NCBI GenBank assembly: GCA_027574665.1
Contig: CM050657.1
Span: 28,395,408 to 28,459,407 of the forward strand
Length of the DNA: 64,000 bases
DNA from: Rhynochetos jubatus
Taxonomy: Eukaryota > Chordata > Aves > Eurypygiformes > Rhynochetidae
Direction of reading: 5' to 3'
In this document: piece after piece, positions 34,433-49,400 of the stretch
Layout of the letters: every line of letters starts with the position of its first letter
Position numbering within the stretch: the first letter of the stretch is position 1
Notes under the pieces: generated by a model
The model's database searches: none
What the model was told of the DNA's origin: nothing
What the model saw: the letters and a program-made list of their open reading frames with translations, nothing else
Made by a program: the position numbers and the translations under genes

Positions 34433-37400
34433 GTGAGTGAGCGCGGGGCGGAGGGGCGGCGGCGGCGGGACGGGGCGGTGGCGCGGCTCGCTCGGCGAGA
34501 GCAGCGTCGCGCGGGACAGAGCGGCGCTGAGCCCCTCGGGTCGGCGTTGGCAAGCTGCGAGGAGGAAAAGGTGAATTTGCTGCGTTTAAAGCGATGCGCC
34601 TCAGCCGCGTGAGGCACGTCGCAGCCGGGCACGGCTGTGGGGTACCGTAATGCCTGCGCCGCCGCCAGGCGGGGAGCCAGGCCCCCCGCCCCGCGCACCT
34701 CGTCGCCGCTCGCCTCAGGTGCGCAGGAGAAGTCCAGCGTGTCGGCGGCCCGGCCGGGTGGGTCACCCCGTTTGCAGCCGAGGGGCTCCCGTGAGGGGAC
34801 GGGGCGGGGGGCCGAGCCTCGTCCGGAGCCTGGAGAGCGGCCGCGGAGGCCCGCCCCGCGGGCTGCGCGCCGCCGGACACCGTGGATGCGGGCGGACGCA
34901 CGGAGCGGCGCCGGGTGCGGGTGGTCCCTGAGGTGAACCCTGAGAGCAGCCCCGGCCGCCGGGACCACCTGTGCCGCCTCCGCCGCAAGCTGGCTTTACA
35001 GTTTGGCTTTCAGGTTTACTGATGGGCGTGCATCGCCGTTTGGCCGGTGCAGCCTCGTAGAGCACACCGCAGGCTTCGCCGTTCCTGCCCTGCCTGGCGG
35101 TAGCGTTCAGATGGCGCGTTCCCGGCTGGGAGAAGAGCAGCCAGCTCTGGGGGTAAATGGGTCCGTGTAGCTCTCAGCATTTCTGGCAGTTCGCAAACAG
35201 AAAACTGCCAGTTTCAGTAGGTTTCTGATATACCTCAAACACAGGAAAGTGTCACTTTAAGTAAATGTAAAGTCCTGTTTCTCCCATGATAGTCAGAAGT
35301 GTTGGTTTCTCCTTGGATGTGTGGGTAAAGCTGCAATGCAGAACATCAAAATGCCTATCAGAACATTCTGCAGTTCTCCTTTATAAGGGGAAAAAAATCT
35401 GATCCACTTTGTTGCTGCTAAAATGAGCCACATTCTGCTGTAATTACCTGAAGCAGACTAATTAGTAACGTTTCTTAAATATTGCAGCTCTTCCACTTAC
35501 CCATTCTGGGTAAAGTGTTTGGAAGCAGCGTAAGCACCTCACCAAACATGTTTTCTTTCATGACACTTGCAGTCAAGTGTAGTCATGTAACAGAGCTCTA
35601 ATTGTTTTATTTGTAATGGAATTAAAATACGTCTTACTTCTCATGTAGAACTGTTTGCAGAGTACGCATTTTGGGCAGAGTTGTTCCAGGCTCTGCCTAG
35701 ATCTGGTCCTTACTCTAAAGCACCATGTGAAAGACAATAAATTCAAGACCCGCCTCTCTCTCCCAGTCTGCTCTTCCTCTGCTGGTACCTCCCATCCGTT
35801 GCCCTTGTTGCTCCTAAGAGGTGGACATCATATATGCTTCTGGATGGCTTTAAACAAGTGCAGGTTGTGCACCAGGAACTCCTTCTCCCCCCCGCCCCCT
35901 GACACACATGCTTTTTCTAAGCCTTTATTCTGGCTGTGTTGATCTTGTCATCCCGTTTTGTGTTTTTATCTACAAAGGGAGGGAAAAGGAGGTGTATCGA
36001 CAAGTAAGACCCCACATATGGCCCAGAAAAGCATTTTAACGCTTTTTAGCAACCTCAATAGGATCCTAGAGTATTTGCCTTAGTTCATTAGTGACCTTTC
36101 TGCTTAAGGTAGATCACGAAGCTCTGAGATAGCAGTTTTCTAGAGTATTGTCATTACCAGATCCTTATTTACACTTAGATCTTCAAGACAGGAGTTGGGA
36201 TGGTAAGAAGTGCCTTCTATAGAAATCTTTCTGTTTCAGCAGAGGTTGAACACGATGTATTGATTCAGTGATGCTCTGAAAATTCAGTGGATCTCAAATG
36301 TTGTCTGACATTAGTTTAAAGTAGACTTGCAACAGATAACTGAGATCAGTTTAAGATTCAAATATCATGATTTCTTTTCTTATATGAAAATGCTGATATT
36401 TTCAAAAAAGAAAGTCTAACAAAATTTTCTCGATGATGGAGGAAATAAAACTTTTTAAAAAGCAATTTTATCTAAACTCCTGATTAAATATTAGTGCCTA
36501 ATGTTAATTGACATGAAATGATTGGTGAAAAAATCATTGCATCTTGGCTGGACTGACCGTTGCAAAGAAATAGGTACTGTTTACATTTCAAAATTGTGCT
36601 ACGCTTTCATATAAAAATTAATTGATTTTTGACCAGCAAGCAATATTTTTGCTGTGTGCATAAATTAAAAAAAAAGTTAAACAAAAAGCAGAAGTTAAGT
36701 ACTTCAGCATAGAAAAGTTTTAAGTGTATGTCTCTGAACAACTCAGTAAGTACTTTATTCCCAAAGACAAGAAAGAAAATCATGAATTTGTGCCTGCTGC
36801 TGTTTATACAGCAAATTTTGGTCTTCACAGCCCTTCACAGATTCCAGACTTAGGAGGCCGAACTTTCTGGCACCTGCTAGGGAGTATTATTATCTGCATT
36901 CTTGGCCACTGGCATGCTCTAATCACATCTGAAAACTCAGCAGAAGTAGCATCTTCCCATGTCAAAGGCTTTTCAGCTTGTTTGATGTATTCCTTCTCTC
37001 CAAATACTGATGTTATAATTCTTTGGATTTTCCCACTGTTCATTTAAATACTTTAGAAGAATAATAAAAATTATCAATATGTTTCCTCATGGAACAAGAT
37101 ATTTTTTATTTCTCATTTCTACTTTTTTCATCTCAGAAAAAAAGTTATTTGCTTTCTCATTGTTTCATTTTGCTTAATGGCACCTGGAACTGATACTGTC
37201 TTGATGCACATGTGCGATCCAATTAATTCTCCTGAGTGTGTCTTGTCTTTTGATACCATCTATGTACTACTTGTATGTCTTGAAATTAAACACTAATCTA
37301 AAAATGTTCCCTGAATTTTGCTTATTAACATTAATAAGAAAACTGCCTAGGTCAGGTTTGTTAGTACTGAATTGATACTGCTTGTTAGTGGTGTTGGTCA

Positions 37401-40400
37401 TTTTTATGGTGGCATCATGTTAGCATGTGTTCAGAACAGGATAAAAGAGTGCTTCCACTTGAACAAGATTACTTGATTGCAAGTTAGTTGCACCTCATGT
37501 TACTACCGTTCTTTGATTTGCATTGTAATAGAATTGCAATATTGTATTAGCTCACAGGATACAGTTAAGTGCTTTATACTCTGCATTTGCCTCCATTGCT
37601 ACTCTGTATTTTTTTATCATGTGCTGCTGGCAAAGGAGGGGAGATAAACACGGTGACTACAAGGCTGGAGAAGATCTTTTTTACATGCCCTTTCTCACTT
37701 ATGCTTGTTGTCTGTGACTAAGATGCAAGTGTTCATATTTCCCAATTAATTTATTTTTTTACAAATGTTAAAATCCTCATGCAAATGCTTATTAAACTAT
37801 TCTTTTCTTCTTCTTGCAATATTTCTTTTCCTAATTATATGCAAACTGTATTGCTGTCGCAAGTAGGTCTTAGTACATGGCTCTGGAAGGAAAAATTTGC
37901 AGTGTTCTAGCTCAGCCTTGAGCATCTCCAAGGCTGGTAAGAATGAGATGCAGGCTGACTTGCTTTGTTTAACTAGGAATCCAAATGTTGGAGGGACAAA
38001 GTGTCACAGTGAGAATTTTCCCTCTCTGCTGGTCTTTGGAAGTGCCCAGGTTCTTTGTTGCCCAAGGCAGCTGAGAAGGGAAGATGTGCACCTGAATATA
38101 CAAGAGAGTTCACTGAGTGTGTTAGAAAAACAAGTCCTTTGTGAAGTGCTCTCTTTGATTTGGTTAATATAATCCCAGCTCTGAAGTCGATGGGGGTGTT
38201 ACTTTGATAATTGGGCTCAATTTATACTAGACTGCTCTGATCCTGAGTGCCTCTATAATTAATTGTAATTCAGCCATCAGCTCCATAAAGAAACAGGCTA
38301 CTGTTGGAGCACAGCAGAGCAATGCTTTTCCTACCGGGCCACGAGAGTTGACATAAATGAGCAGTTTTCCTAATGTTTGTGCATCAAAGCTTATGGAGTT
38401 CTGCTATCTTACTCAACATGGAAGCTTGCTCTGATGGCCATGAAACGTCGCGTGTGCTTACCTGTTTGCTGCACCGTACAGCTGAAAGAATATGAACCTC
38501 CTCAGGTGATCTTAGTCAACATCTGTTGGAACTGTTCACAACTGGTGTATGGCCTTTGTCTAACAAATCTGCAAAGTAAATACACATTTAAGCAAAACTC
38601 TGTAGTTCGAGTTATTTTGCTGACTGAGGAATATCATTAAAATGATCCCAGTAGGCAGGCAAACACAGGTTCTTTCTTCGTTGCTTTGCATTTCATACAG
38701 ATATAACAGCATTTTATTTCGAGATCTGTGCTAGCAATCTTTTGCAATACCTAGAGCTGATTTATCATGTCTGTGAAACAAAATACTTTGCTATTAAGTG
38801 CAACCAGTATGGGATGTCCGGTCATCTGTTCTACTGTCACATTCTCACCCTACTGCCTAACAAAGTAATACTAGAAGGCTTAGTATGTTGGCATGGATTA
38901 CAGGAGCCTAGGAGGAAAGTGAAATACAAAAAGGCTTTTTTCTTCTTAACTGTTTACAGCCCCAATCTCTCATGTTCGCACTGAAAAAGTTCCATGTTGC
39001 CACACCTAGTGTATTTTTAATTCTATTTTCACTGTTTGTCTCGTTTGGTTTTTTTTTTTTTTTACTTGGCAGTTTTGTGGTAGGGTACAAGTCTCACAGG
39101 ATTACAGGTTTTCCGTTTGGCCTAGTTCAATGAAGGCTTTTTAACTAGGGCTTTATGCTGCATTTTTCCAGAGATCATTTTGGAGGAAGCTGCAAGAAAA
39201 AGTAACAACTTTTTTTTTTTTTTTTTTAAATCTGTGAAATCACAGAGCCTTTCAAAAAAGGAGAAACCAAAGCATGTGCAGTAAGCTTACTCTGAACAAG
39301 CTACTGTTGCTTTCATTGCTATTTGCACCACTTAACAGAAGATGCACACCAGGAATTTTATGATTATACAGATATAGAGGGCTGAGGAGACAACAAGTAT
39401 AGTAAATACCATTCCACACTCAGCAGTTGGGAAGAAATACAAATTGTGTGATCTAATGCTACCCACACTATGGTAGGTAAGGAAAAATTCACTAGTTAAA
39501 TGGTGTTTATTCTTTGTTATTAGACTGGTTTTTTAAGATGAACCTCTGTTAGGAAGGAAGAGCACGGATGAATAAGCTGATTAAACACCCTTAAGAGTTT
39601 GCTACACAAAACAAAATTCTGTGGCCTGAACTGCCAGATTTTTTTTTTTCCTTGTGGAAAGTAAGAGTATTTCTTGTGTTCCCATGTCCTGTTCCATGTC
39701 TGGAGAAGAAACCCACAGAGATGGGGTTTATGGGTCTGCCTTTGGAGATTTTAGCCATCTGAATATATCGTGAACAGTTTGCTCTGGTTTCTGATAGTCC
39801 TCATCGCAGTGATTTCCACCCTAGTGAGATCACTTGTAGAGTAAGGTATCAGACATTATAAATACCAAAAATTGCCTGTGTTTTAGCAGAAGAAAGCAAA
39901 CCATCATTTTCTTTGTTTGAAGAGGGACTAATTCTGTGTCTTCTCTTTATAGCCCAAAAGCAATTAAAACCCCCCAAAACCAGAGATTCCTTCGAGAGCC
40001 TCAAGAGTTCTCCAAAACTGCACTCAACAGGCCAGCTCTACATACATAGACACCCACTAATTTTAGGCAGCTTCTACAACACAGACCTTAGTGATCATCA
40101 CTGCAGAGCTCACAAACAATTTGAGTTTGTGAAAACTCAAAGTGGTGGGGTTTTTTTTCCTAAATTACATTTCACCTGTTTTATCCTTACACAGTGATAA
40201 TGTGCAGGCACAGTGAAGATTGCTAAACCCTACCGTTCCCACACTCCTTAATTCTTTTCTGTCAGTGAGTCGGAGAGAAGGGATAAGCTCTGTGTAATTG
40301 TGCTGTATATGGTTAGCAGCGGGGAAGTTGTAGGTGGAACTAGGAACAAGATGGCAGAATGGTATGCTTTCAGGATGCTAGTATGAACAGCTATGTTACA

Positions 40401-43400
40401 ATAGTCTCTGGGAAATTCCATACAGACAGGCTCGTTCACAGCATGAAACATATGCTATATACTACAAAAAAAGAAATGCAGGGTGTTTTGCAGTTTTTGT
40501 GTGATTTTGCTTTTTGGTGTAGGTTGTTTTTGTTTTTTTCCCCAAGGGCATACTTTATTCCGTTTTAACACAGGCAAAAGATACCGAAAGTTCTATGAAA
40601 ATTTTGTTTCTGTCTGTTTCATACTGTTTTACTTAAGGTATAAGTTACTGGGTTTTTATTGTGATAAATACGAATAGTTATAATGAAGAGATTTGGCTAA
40701 CACTACAATATTGTTAATATACAAAGTTTTTACTGAACAGGTTTTTGCTTTAAAAACTCAGAGCAGGTTTTCAAAACAGTTTCAATCTCTGATGTGGAAA
40801 TGGGTTTTCATACACGTTCTTTTGACATAAGGGAATGTTGTTTAAATGTTCATCTACAGCAGTTTCTTTTGTTTCTCCCTAACAGTCATTTACCGTGGTT
40901 GGTTTGCAAATACCATTAAAAATGCATCTTTCTAATACACAAAATATCAAATCCTTTCCAAAAGAACTCCTGACAGTTTAAAATTAAGAATAGAAAGTAA
41001 GGAAATTCTTAGGAAGTTCAGATAGACACATGCTGTGTGTTCACATGGTGTGACCACAGATTGTGTATCTCTTGCTAGACACAAAATCTTGCTTCTGTGA
41101 AGTCTTGTGAAGGTTTTTTCCTATGATTGTAAACGCTTAGGACTTCTTTTCTGCACCTCACACTAAAAGCAGCACATAACCAGCCTATGTCACCAAGGGG
41201 GGATATTGATTCGGTAGTTGTTCCCTGAGCAAGGTTCCCGTTACAAGTGTTTAATAGAGCTTATTCAACAACCACACTCTGTGGCATAATAGCTGTCTTC
41301 CACTGTGTCCTTTGAGATCCAGTCTCCCTATATTAGACATTGTTGACCAAGTTGGTTATTAGTTAAAGTTACAGGTGTATTTCTTTATAATGGAAAGTCA
41401 AAAGGAAATAATTTTTGTTAGGTGCTAGGTCTTCAACTGGTAGGCAAAATTCTGACAGCGTACATGGCTGTTAGCAGGAGTCTTCTAAGGTAGGAATGTC
41501 TGGCTGCCTTCCAGTTCACAAGTGACTACACAATGTTTCAGGGTTTGGGAACTGACATATTTTCCTTCATCTCATCATCTCCTATTTCTGCTCTACGTTG
41601 TCTATACTTATTGAAGGCTTAATAATTTGGTTTTGTTGTACTGGTCCAGCAATCACTAAAAAAACACAAAGTTCTTCGTGGTCTTTGATATTTTTAATGA
41701 ATTCATGTTTGATGCTTAGAATGCATGAAAAACTCCTGGTATACAGATTGTAATTGTGAGACTGGTATTTTGTTTTGATAGCAATGTTTTGGAGTGAGGG
41801 GACTTCATTCTCCAGTACCTTGTACGCTGCATGGTGATTTACAGTTGTGCAACATGAAGAATATGCTGCCAGGGTCACGTATCTACTAACGATGTCTAGA
41901 TAGAATTACGGGCTGTGCTAATCTAACTAAGTAACCTAACACAGGTGCATCAGGCTCAGAAAAAAACAAAACAAAACAAAACACATTTTCCTTATATAAC
42001 CTTTTCCACAGTGGGAGCTCTTTTCTACCCAGCTCTGCTCTCAGGTCCTCTGCTTGAGCAGGTTAGGATAAATTTTCAAAACCATAACTTTGTCCAAGCA
42101 GGAAACTTTAGCAAGCACCATGGTGTCTTTCAGAAAGTGCAGCATTTCACATCTCTGTGCAGCATACCTACTCCAACACAAGGCTGTAGTGTAGATAAAT
42201 GTTAAAGCAAAACTTGCCGCTTACTGTAACTGTAATGCTTTACACCCACTTTTATTTCATGTAACAGAAAACATGTAGTAGAGATCATTAGAGAAACGGG
42301 CCCTTTGTAGTTTTAATCACCATATTAACATCAACTATTTGAGCAATATTATTCTATGTGCTCAGTTGTAGTTTATAGACGCAGCTGGAATGTGTAAAGT
42401 GATTGCTCTGCACTGAGACAGCTCAGGAAGAATTCAGAAATCTCAGCGCGTCAGCAGCCCTTGAAAATTCTTAATAAGAGCTGGCTTAAAGGAGCTGGCT
42501 CCCTGATACGTAATTTTTAATAAGTATTGGAATTTAAGAGAAATTACAGAAAACTGGAAATTAGCTCACAATTTACTTCCACTTAGAAAGGACCACTGGG
42601 ATGACCTGCCTATTTGTAGATTGCTCAGGATACCATTAATGAGCAGAAAGATGAGAAAAAAAAAAAAAAAAAAAGCAGCCACAGAAAAATAGATCTTATC
42701 CAGTAAGTCTTGTTCAGTGTTTTGATGGAGTTCTAGTTTAATGATCCTTGAAGTTTGAAGTTAAAGACCTATTGGCAGTATAGGTGAGATGCTAGTAAAA
42801 ATCATGTTTAAATGAAAACTCAGGCTTGCATTTTTAAAATTGAGCCTGATTAGCCATTAGAATCACCACTGAAGGACAGTGACAGCTTCACCACCCACTT
42901 GAGAGAAGACATCTAGGATATTTTTACTGTCCAGAGTAATGACTGGCTATCACTTGCACTGCTTTTAACTCATCTTAAAATTCCTCATGTTGCACAGTCA
43001 TCATTCACTTACGTTAACCAGGATTTACCTCTGGAATTAGTGGAGTTCACTGGTGAAATTAAAGACCAGTTAGGCCAAAAGTGTAAACTTAAGCCCCACT
43101 GCAGACAAATTGCTGTATTCTTACAGAATACATTTAATATTATCACAGATTTCATCTGATTGTCTTTATTACTCATCCTCTGTGGCCTTGATGTAGTCTT
43201 CACCTGAAATACAAAGAATACAATGCCTGTTTCCTGCAGCAACACACTTCATGGAATTATGGAACCACGGAATGGTTTGGGTTGGAAGGAACCTTGAAGA
43301 CCATCCAGTTCCAAGCCCCCTGCCATGGACAGGGGCACCTTCCACTAGACCAGGTTGCTCCAAGCCTCATCCAGCCTGGCCTTGGACACTTCCATGAGGC

Positions 43401-46400
43401 ATCCTCAGCTTCTCTGGGCAACCTGTCCCAGTGCCTCACCACCCTCTCTGTGAAGAATTTCTTCCTGATATCCAATCTAAATCTCCCCGCTTTCAGTTTA
43501 AAGCCATTACCCCTTGTCCTGTCACTACAGACCCTTGTAAAAAGAAACCCCTCAGCTTTCTTTTAGCCCCTTCAGGTACTGGAAGGTGCTATAAGGTCTC
43601 CCCAGAGCCTTCTCCAGGCTGAACAAGCCCAACTCTCTCAGCCTGTCCCCATAGCAGAGGGGCTCCAGCCCTCTGATCATCTTCATGGCCTCCTCTGGAC
43701 TTTTTCCAACTGGTCAGTATCCTTCTTATGTTGGGGGCCCCAGAGCTGGACTCAGAACTGCAAGTGGGGTCTCAGAAGAGCAGAGCACAGGGGGAGAATC
43801 ACCTCCCTCAACCTGCTGCTGGTCACACTTCTCTTGATGCAGTCCAGGGTACGGTTGGCTTTCTGGGCTGCCAGCGCACACTGATGGCTCATGGCCAGCT
43901 TTTCATCCACCCACACCCCCAAGTCCTTCTCCTCAGGGCTGCTCTCGATCCATTCTCCACCCAGCCTGTACTCGTGTTTGGGATTGCCCTGACCCAGGTG
44001 CAGGACCTTGCACTTGGCCTGGTTGAACTCCATGAGGTTGACACAGTCCCACCTCTCCAGCCTGTCCAGGTCCCTCTGGATGCCATCCCTTCCCTCCAGT
44101 GTGTCACTGCACCACACAGCTTGGTGTTGTCAGCAAACTTGCTGAGGGTGCACTCGATGCCATCATCCATGTCGCTGACAAAGATGTTAAACAGCACCGG
44201 TCCCAATCCCAACCCCTGAGGAACGCCGCTCGTCACTGCTTTCCACTCAGACATCGAGCTGTTGACCACAACTCTCTGAGTGCAACCAGCCAGCCAGTTC
44301 CTTATCCACCGAGCGGTCCATCTGCCAAATCCATGCCTCTCCAACTTAGAGACAAGGGTGTCGTGTGGGACTGTGTCAAACACTTTGCACAAGTCCCAGT
44401 AGTTGACGTTGGTTGCCCGTCCTCTATCCACTGAGGTCGTGACCCCATCATAGAAGCCATCATAGTCGTCAGGCACGACCTGCCCTTGGTGAAGCCATGT
44501 TGGCTGTCACCAATCACCTCCTTGTTTTCCATGTGCCTTAGCATGGTTTCCAGGAGGATCTGCTCCATGATCTTGCCAGGCCCAGAGGTGACACTGACTG
44601 GCCTGTAGTTCCCAGGATCCTCCTTTTTCCCTTTGTAAAGATGGGGGTCATGTTTCCCCTTTTCCAGTCAGTGGGAACTTCACCAGACTGCCACGACTTC
44701 TCAAATACAATGAATAAAGGTTTCACAACCCCATTTGCCAGTTCTTTCAGGACCCATGGATGTATTCCATCAGGTCCCATGGACTTGCACACCTTCCCAA
44801 ACCTGATCCTCTCTAACGATGGGTGGCTGTCCATTCTCCCAGTCCCTGTCCTTGCCTTCTGTGACACAGGGGTATGGTTTGCACCCTTGTCAGTGAAGAC
44901 CAACGCAAAAAATCATTGGGCACCTCAGCCTTCTCCATGTCCTGGGAAACCAGCTCTGTTGTTTCCTTCCGCAGAGGGCCAGCATTGTTCCTGACCTTCC
45001 TTTTATCCCATGTGTAGGTATAGAAGCCCTTCTTGTTGGGCTTGATGTCCCTGGCCAGGTTTAATTCCGTCAGGGCTTTAGCTTTCCTAACCTCATCCCC
45101 GACTTCTTGGACAACGTCCCTGTACTCCTCCCAGGCTCCCTGTCCCTGCTCCCACCTCCTCTAGGCTTCCTTTTTGTGCCTCAGTTTGCCCAGGAGCTGC
45201 TTGTTCATCCACACAGGCCTCTTGGTGCTTCTACCTGACTTCCTCTTCATTGGGGTGCATCGCTCCTGAGCTTGGAGGAGAAGATCCTTGAATGCTCGCC
45301 AGCTTTCTTGGGCCCCTCTTCCCTCCAGGGCTTCATCCCATGGAACTCTGCCAATCAATTCCCTGAAGAGGCCAAAGTCTGCTGTCCTGAAGCCCAGCAT
45401 AGCAAGCTTGCTGCGCAGCCCCCTCACCTCCTTAGGGATCTCAACCTCCACCATTCCATGGTCGCTGCAGCCAAGGCTGCCCTTGAGCATCCCATTCCCC
45501 ACCAGCCCCTCCCTGTTGGTGAGAACAAGGTCCAGCATGGCATCCCTCCTCATTGACTCCTCTGTCACTTGGAGAAGGAAGTTGTCATCAATGCTTTCCA
45601 GGAACCTCCTGGCTTGCTTGTGCCCTGCTGTTTTGACCCTCCAACAGATATCAGGGTGGTCGAAGTCCCCCATAAGGACCAGGGTTTGTGACCGTGAGTG
45701 AGGCTGCCACTATCTGCCTCATCCACTTGCTCATCCTGGCCAGGTTGCCTATAGTAAACTCCTATTACAGTATCACTTCTCCCTGCCCTCCCTTTAATCC
45801 TGACCCATAAGCTCTCAGTCAGCTCCTCATCCATCCCTACTTGGAGTTCCACACACTCCAGCTGGTCACTGACATAGAGAGCAACCCTCCCTCCACATCT
45901 CCCCTGCCTGTCCTTCCTAAAGAGCCTCTACCCTTCCATTCTCACACTCCAGTCACTGGAGCCATCCCACCACGTCTCCACGATGCCAGTGAGGTCATAG
46001 GGCCTCATGTGTGTGCACACCGCTAGCTCCTCTTGTTTATTCCCCATGCTCCATGTGTTCACATAGAGGCATTTAAGAGTGGCTCCTGATGAAGTTGGCT
46101 TGCTGACTGGAGCAGCAAGAATTCCCTTGTTTTGTTTGCCAGGAGCTCTCCTGGTAACCTGCGATTCTTCTCCAGGCTCTGGGCATCTGTTTGTGGCACT
46201 GCTGGTTTTGCCCCCTTCCCCCTTCCAACCCAGTTTAAAACCCTCTCGATGAGCCCCACCACTTCACGGGCAAGAACACTATTTCCCCTTTGAGACAGCT
46301 GCACTCCATCTGTCACCAGCCAGCCTGGTGCCGTGCCATATAAACCTCCCCATGATCAAAAAACCCAAAATCCCACTGTTGACACCAGCCCCGGAGCCAC

Positions 46401-49400
46401 GTGTTCGTAAGGTGTGCTTTCCTGTTCCTCCCAGGACTTTGCTGCCTCTCTGTCCTGGGTGCAGTATTTTTAATACAAATACGTGTTTTGAAATCAGCTG
46501 ACTTCTGATCTTCTCTGGATCTGGACAAGCAGACAAATACTCTGCCTGTTCTGTCATCATAGATGTCATTCCAAAAAGAGATCAGTGGAGGAATATTGGC
46601 CATCACCCTCACTGGCTCATTTTTTCTGTTCCCCGTCTTCCTGCCTTTAAACCAGTCCCAGTATGTGTTGCCCCACAAGTGCGAGTGACAGGACTCAGAG
46701 CTTGTGCTATTGATAGACACCTACTGTTTCCTTCTTTTCCTGACATTACAGCTTTGTGATGTCCTTTGACATATGCAGGTTTGATAACATCCCTAAATAC
46801 ATTCTCTGCCACCCTCCATATGACAAGCTCTTTAGTGCTGTGTAAATTCTCTGTGATATTCCAGATTAAGCTGCCATGGCTGCAGCTGGAGGAGTAGCAG
46901 TGCCATGCTGTACGTACGTTAAGCTTGGTATAGTATGTTATTTCTTCCTTCTTTCTTAGTCATTCTTTGAGGGATTCAGTGAAGGAGAGGACTGAACACT
47001 TTTTAAACAGATGCTTACATTAGTCTCTGAACTGGGGGCAGGAAGAGGTCAGACCCCCACAAAGTCCAATTCCACACTGTAGGAAGGGCATTTAGGTGTT
47101 ATGGATAAGGTTGCACCCACTGAACAAAACATGAACCAGTGCAGAAAATAGGCTTCAGCATGTACAACCGTAATTATCTGAAGAACATAGAATACTACTA
47201 CTTTCACTCAAAACACTTTTGAAAGGAGATCCTCTGTACATTACTCCAAGGAATTGTTGGGGCTTTTTTTAAAACTGTGGTTCATTGGTGAATTCACTTG
47301 ACTTGTTCTTCATAAAATGATCCGATTTTGTCCTTTGGCCTAGATTTTTATATAAAAAAATGGTGCTATCTACCATATCTAAATATTTGAAATAAATGTA
47401 AGTGATTACTATAAAAATCACAAAACTGAAAAACATGCAATAAGCCTGTGGCTTTAGTAATGCATTTACTTATGTAGATGCTATTGTGAGGATTTTGAAT
47501 ACACCATTAATAACTAATATTCCATTTCCTTATTGTATAACCTGGCAATATACTGTTGTTTTGTTATGGCCCTTTGATAAAGGAGCTGTGGGCATATTGC
47601 AAAGATGTGGAAACATCCAGTAGTATAAGTGAGCAATGGTTTTTTGGTTCAAAGCTCCTTTACAGAAGGCAGAATCTAATCTTATGTAAGAATCGAATGC
47701 CAAAACATTTAGTATTATCTAGCTAACTGACTGTGTAATGTGAAATCATCTTTGGTCTTTTCAGTTTAGTTTAAAGTGATATGCATATGCAAAAAGACCT
47801 AAATTGATCTGAAAGCTTACTAATGGCAAATTAAACACATTCTAAGCATTAAGACTTCTTGAAGAGCAAAGGCTCTTTTTCTTTAAATAGTTTAATAACC
47901 TTTTTTTGTTATGTGGCATCTTAAATTTCTACATGTTCATGCATTTAACCCCACATTGAATTATCTATGATTGTAAGTTAAAAGAAGTTTCTTCTGTATC
48001 TGTATGCATCAAGTCTTCTGCAGATTATACCTATTATAAAAGCGTCATTTTGTTTGGTGATTTCTCTACCTGTCCTGAAAACTGTGCGTTGCATACAAAT
48101 ACTGTAAAGAATCTGCTTCTAGCTTTACTTTCACAGGTAGAAATAAGGTGCAATGCCATGAAGGTCTACAGAATTATAATGGCAAATAACTGGTACTAGG
48201 AAGATTAGAAGCCAGCTGTGGCTGTTTCTCAGGAAAGCTCTATATGGTCAGCCAGGATGTACTCCCAGCTACACTGAGGAAATTCTGAGAATTTGGAATA
48301 CTGTAAGCATTTTTTCCTCAGTAAACATCACCTTTCCTGGACTCAGACTTGTGTCTACTAAATCTGTAAGCTAAATCTTTGCCTTAGCAGTTGAGATGGA
48401 TGAGTAAATGGGTCTCATAGGTCTTGTGGTTAATTTACAGTTTTCATGTGCAAGCCTTAAGAATGTGGTAGCTGGAGTCACTTGCCAGCCCTGTACAGCA
48501 CAATGCAGTGCCGCCACTTGAAGACTACTTTTATTGTGTACTGTGTTATATCTTTCCTTGGGATGCTGAACACTTAACAATTACCATTTTTATACTGCTT
48601 AGCAGACATGTACCAATAACCTGTGTCAGCTGTTTCAAAGAGCATAATTTAGGGTGGAAGGTACTGTTAATGAATAAGGAGCAAGAAAATTGGTTGTCTT
48701 ATGGGCTACTCCAAATTTATTTTGAGATACAGGTCACTTTATCCTCTGATATATATGCTTAAGCTATCTATCGTAGGACTTAGTTGGTGAATTTCGATTA
48801 TCCAGTGCAAAACTAATACCCCTCACCAAGAAGATATCAGGATACTGTCGGTTGTTAATTCTGCACTAGTGTCGATTCTTGTGTCTCTGGCGATATAATC
48901 ATACTGATTTAAATAATGGTAAAGGTAGGATAGTCGCATGGTTTCTGTTTTACATGACACCTTTGTTTTCCAAATTTCTGATGCAGTACCACTTGAGTTC
49001 TAGCTGTCAAATCAGGAGAAGAGTCTTCTTTAAATATGCCAAAGAATTGAGAATTTAGTGTTTGCAACTCAAGATCTAGCTTGAAACATCAAGTAATCAC
49101 CTATTGATCTATCTACAGAACAGAGGCACACACAGTCATTTCTTGGGGGACATGCTTTTCATGGCCAACTGATTCTAATTTCTGTTTTATTTTGTAAATG
49201 GATGTTTAAACAGCTGTTCCCTTGAGGAATACCCCCTGCATCTACTTTTAAACAATAGATGGTGTCATCTCACCTAACTTCAGTCACCTAAAAGACAGGC
49301 AGCTACTGTCAGTAATTGTCTAGTACATAGAGAACAGCAAGTATTTGCAGCATTTTTCCTGCATCCCAAAACATGCACCTAAGGAGACTGGATGAGTTCC

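Larger units (their letters stand above)
33560..34960. promoter_or_regulatory. CpG island and shared bidirectional COL4A3/COL4A4 promoter
   Basis: This is the only strongly GC-rich, CpG-rich stretch in an otherwise AT-rich window. It sits exactly between the divergent 5' ends: a COL4A4 donor (minus strand) at 34107 and the COL4A3 start codon at 34349. GC boxes are visible at 34242-34248 and 34258-34266, with another inside COL4A3 intron 1 at 34445-34451. I see no TATA box near either start. Divergent type IV collagen pairs are known to share such promoters. Exact transcription starts cannot be read from sequence. Confidence 0.88.

Noticed and set aside
33667-34988. Long open frames (up to 294 codons) on both strands in the GC-rich island
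   Set aside because: They are Arg/Pro/Ala-rich in several frames at once, as expected from CpG-island composition lacking stop codons, and they cross the COL4A3 first exon and its donor.
43752-45852. Several 95-195 codon frames with reverse transcriptase and endonuclease similarity
   Set aside because: They are fragments of one decayed CR1 retrotransposon, not host genes.
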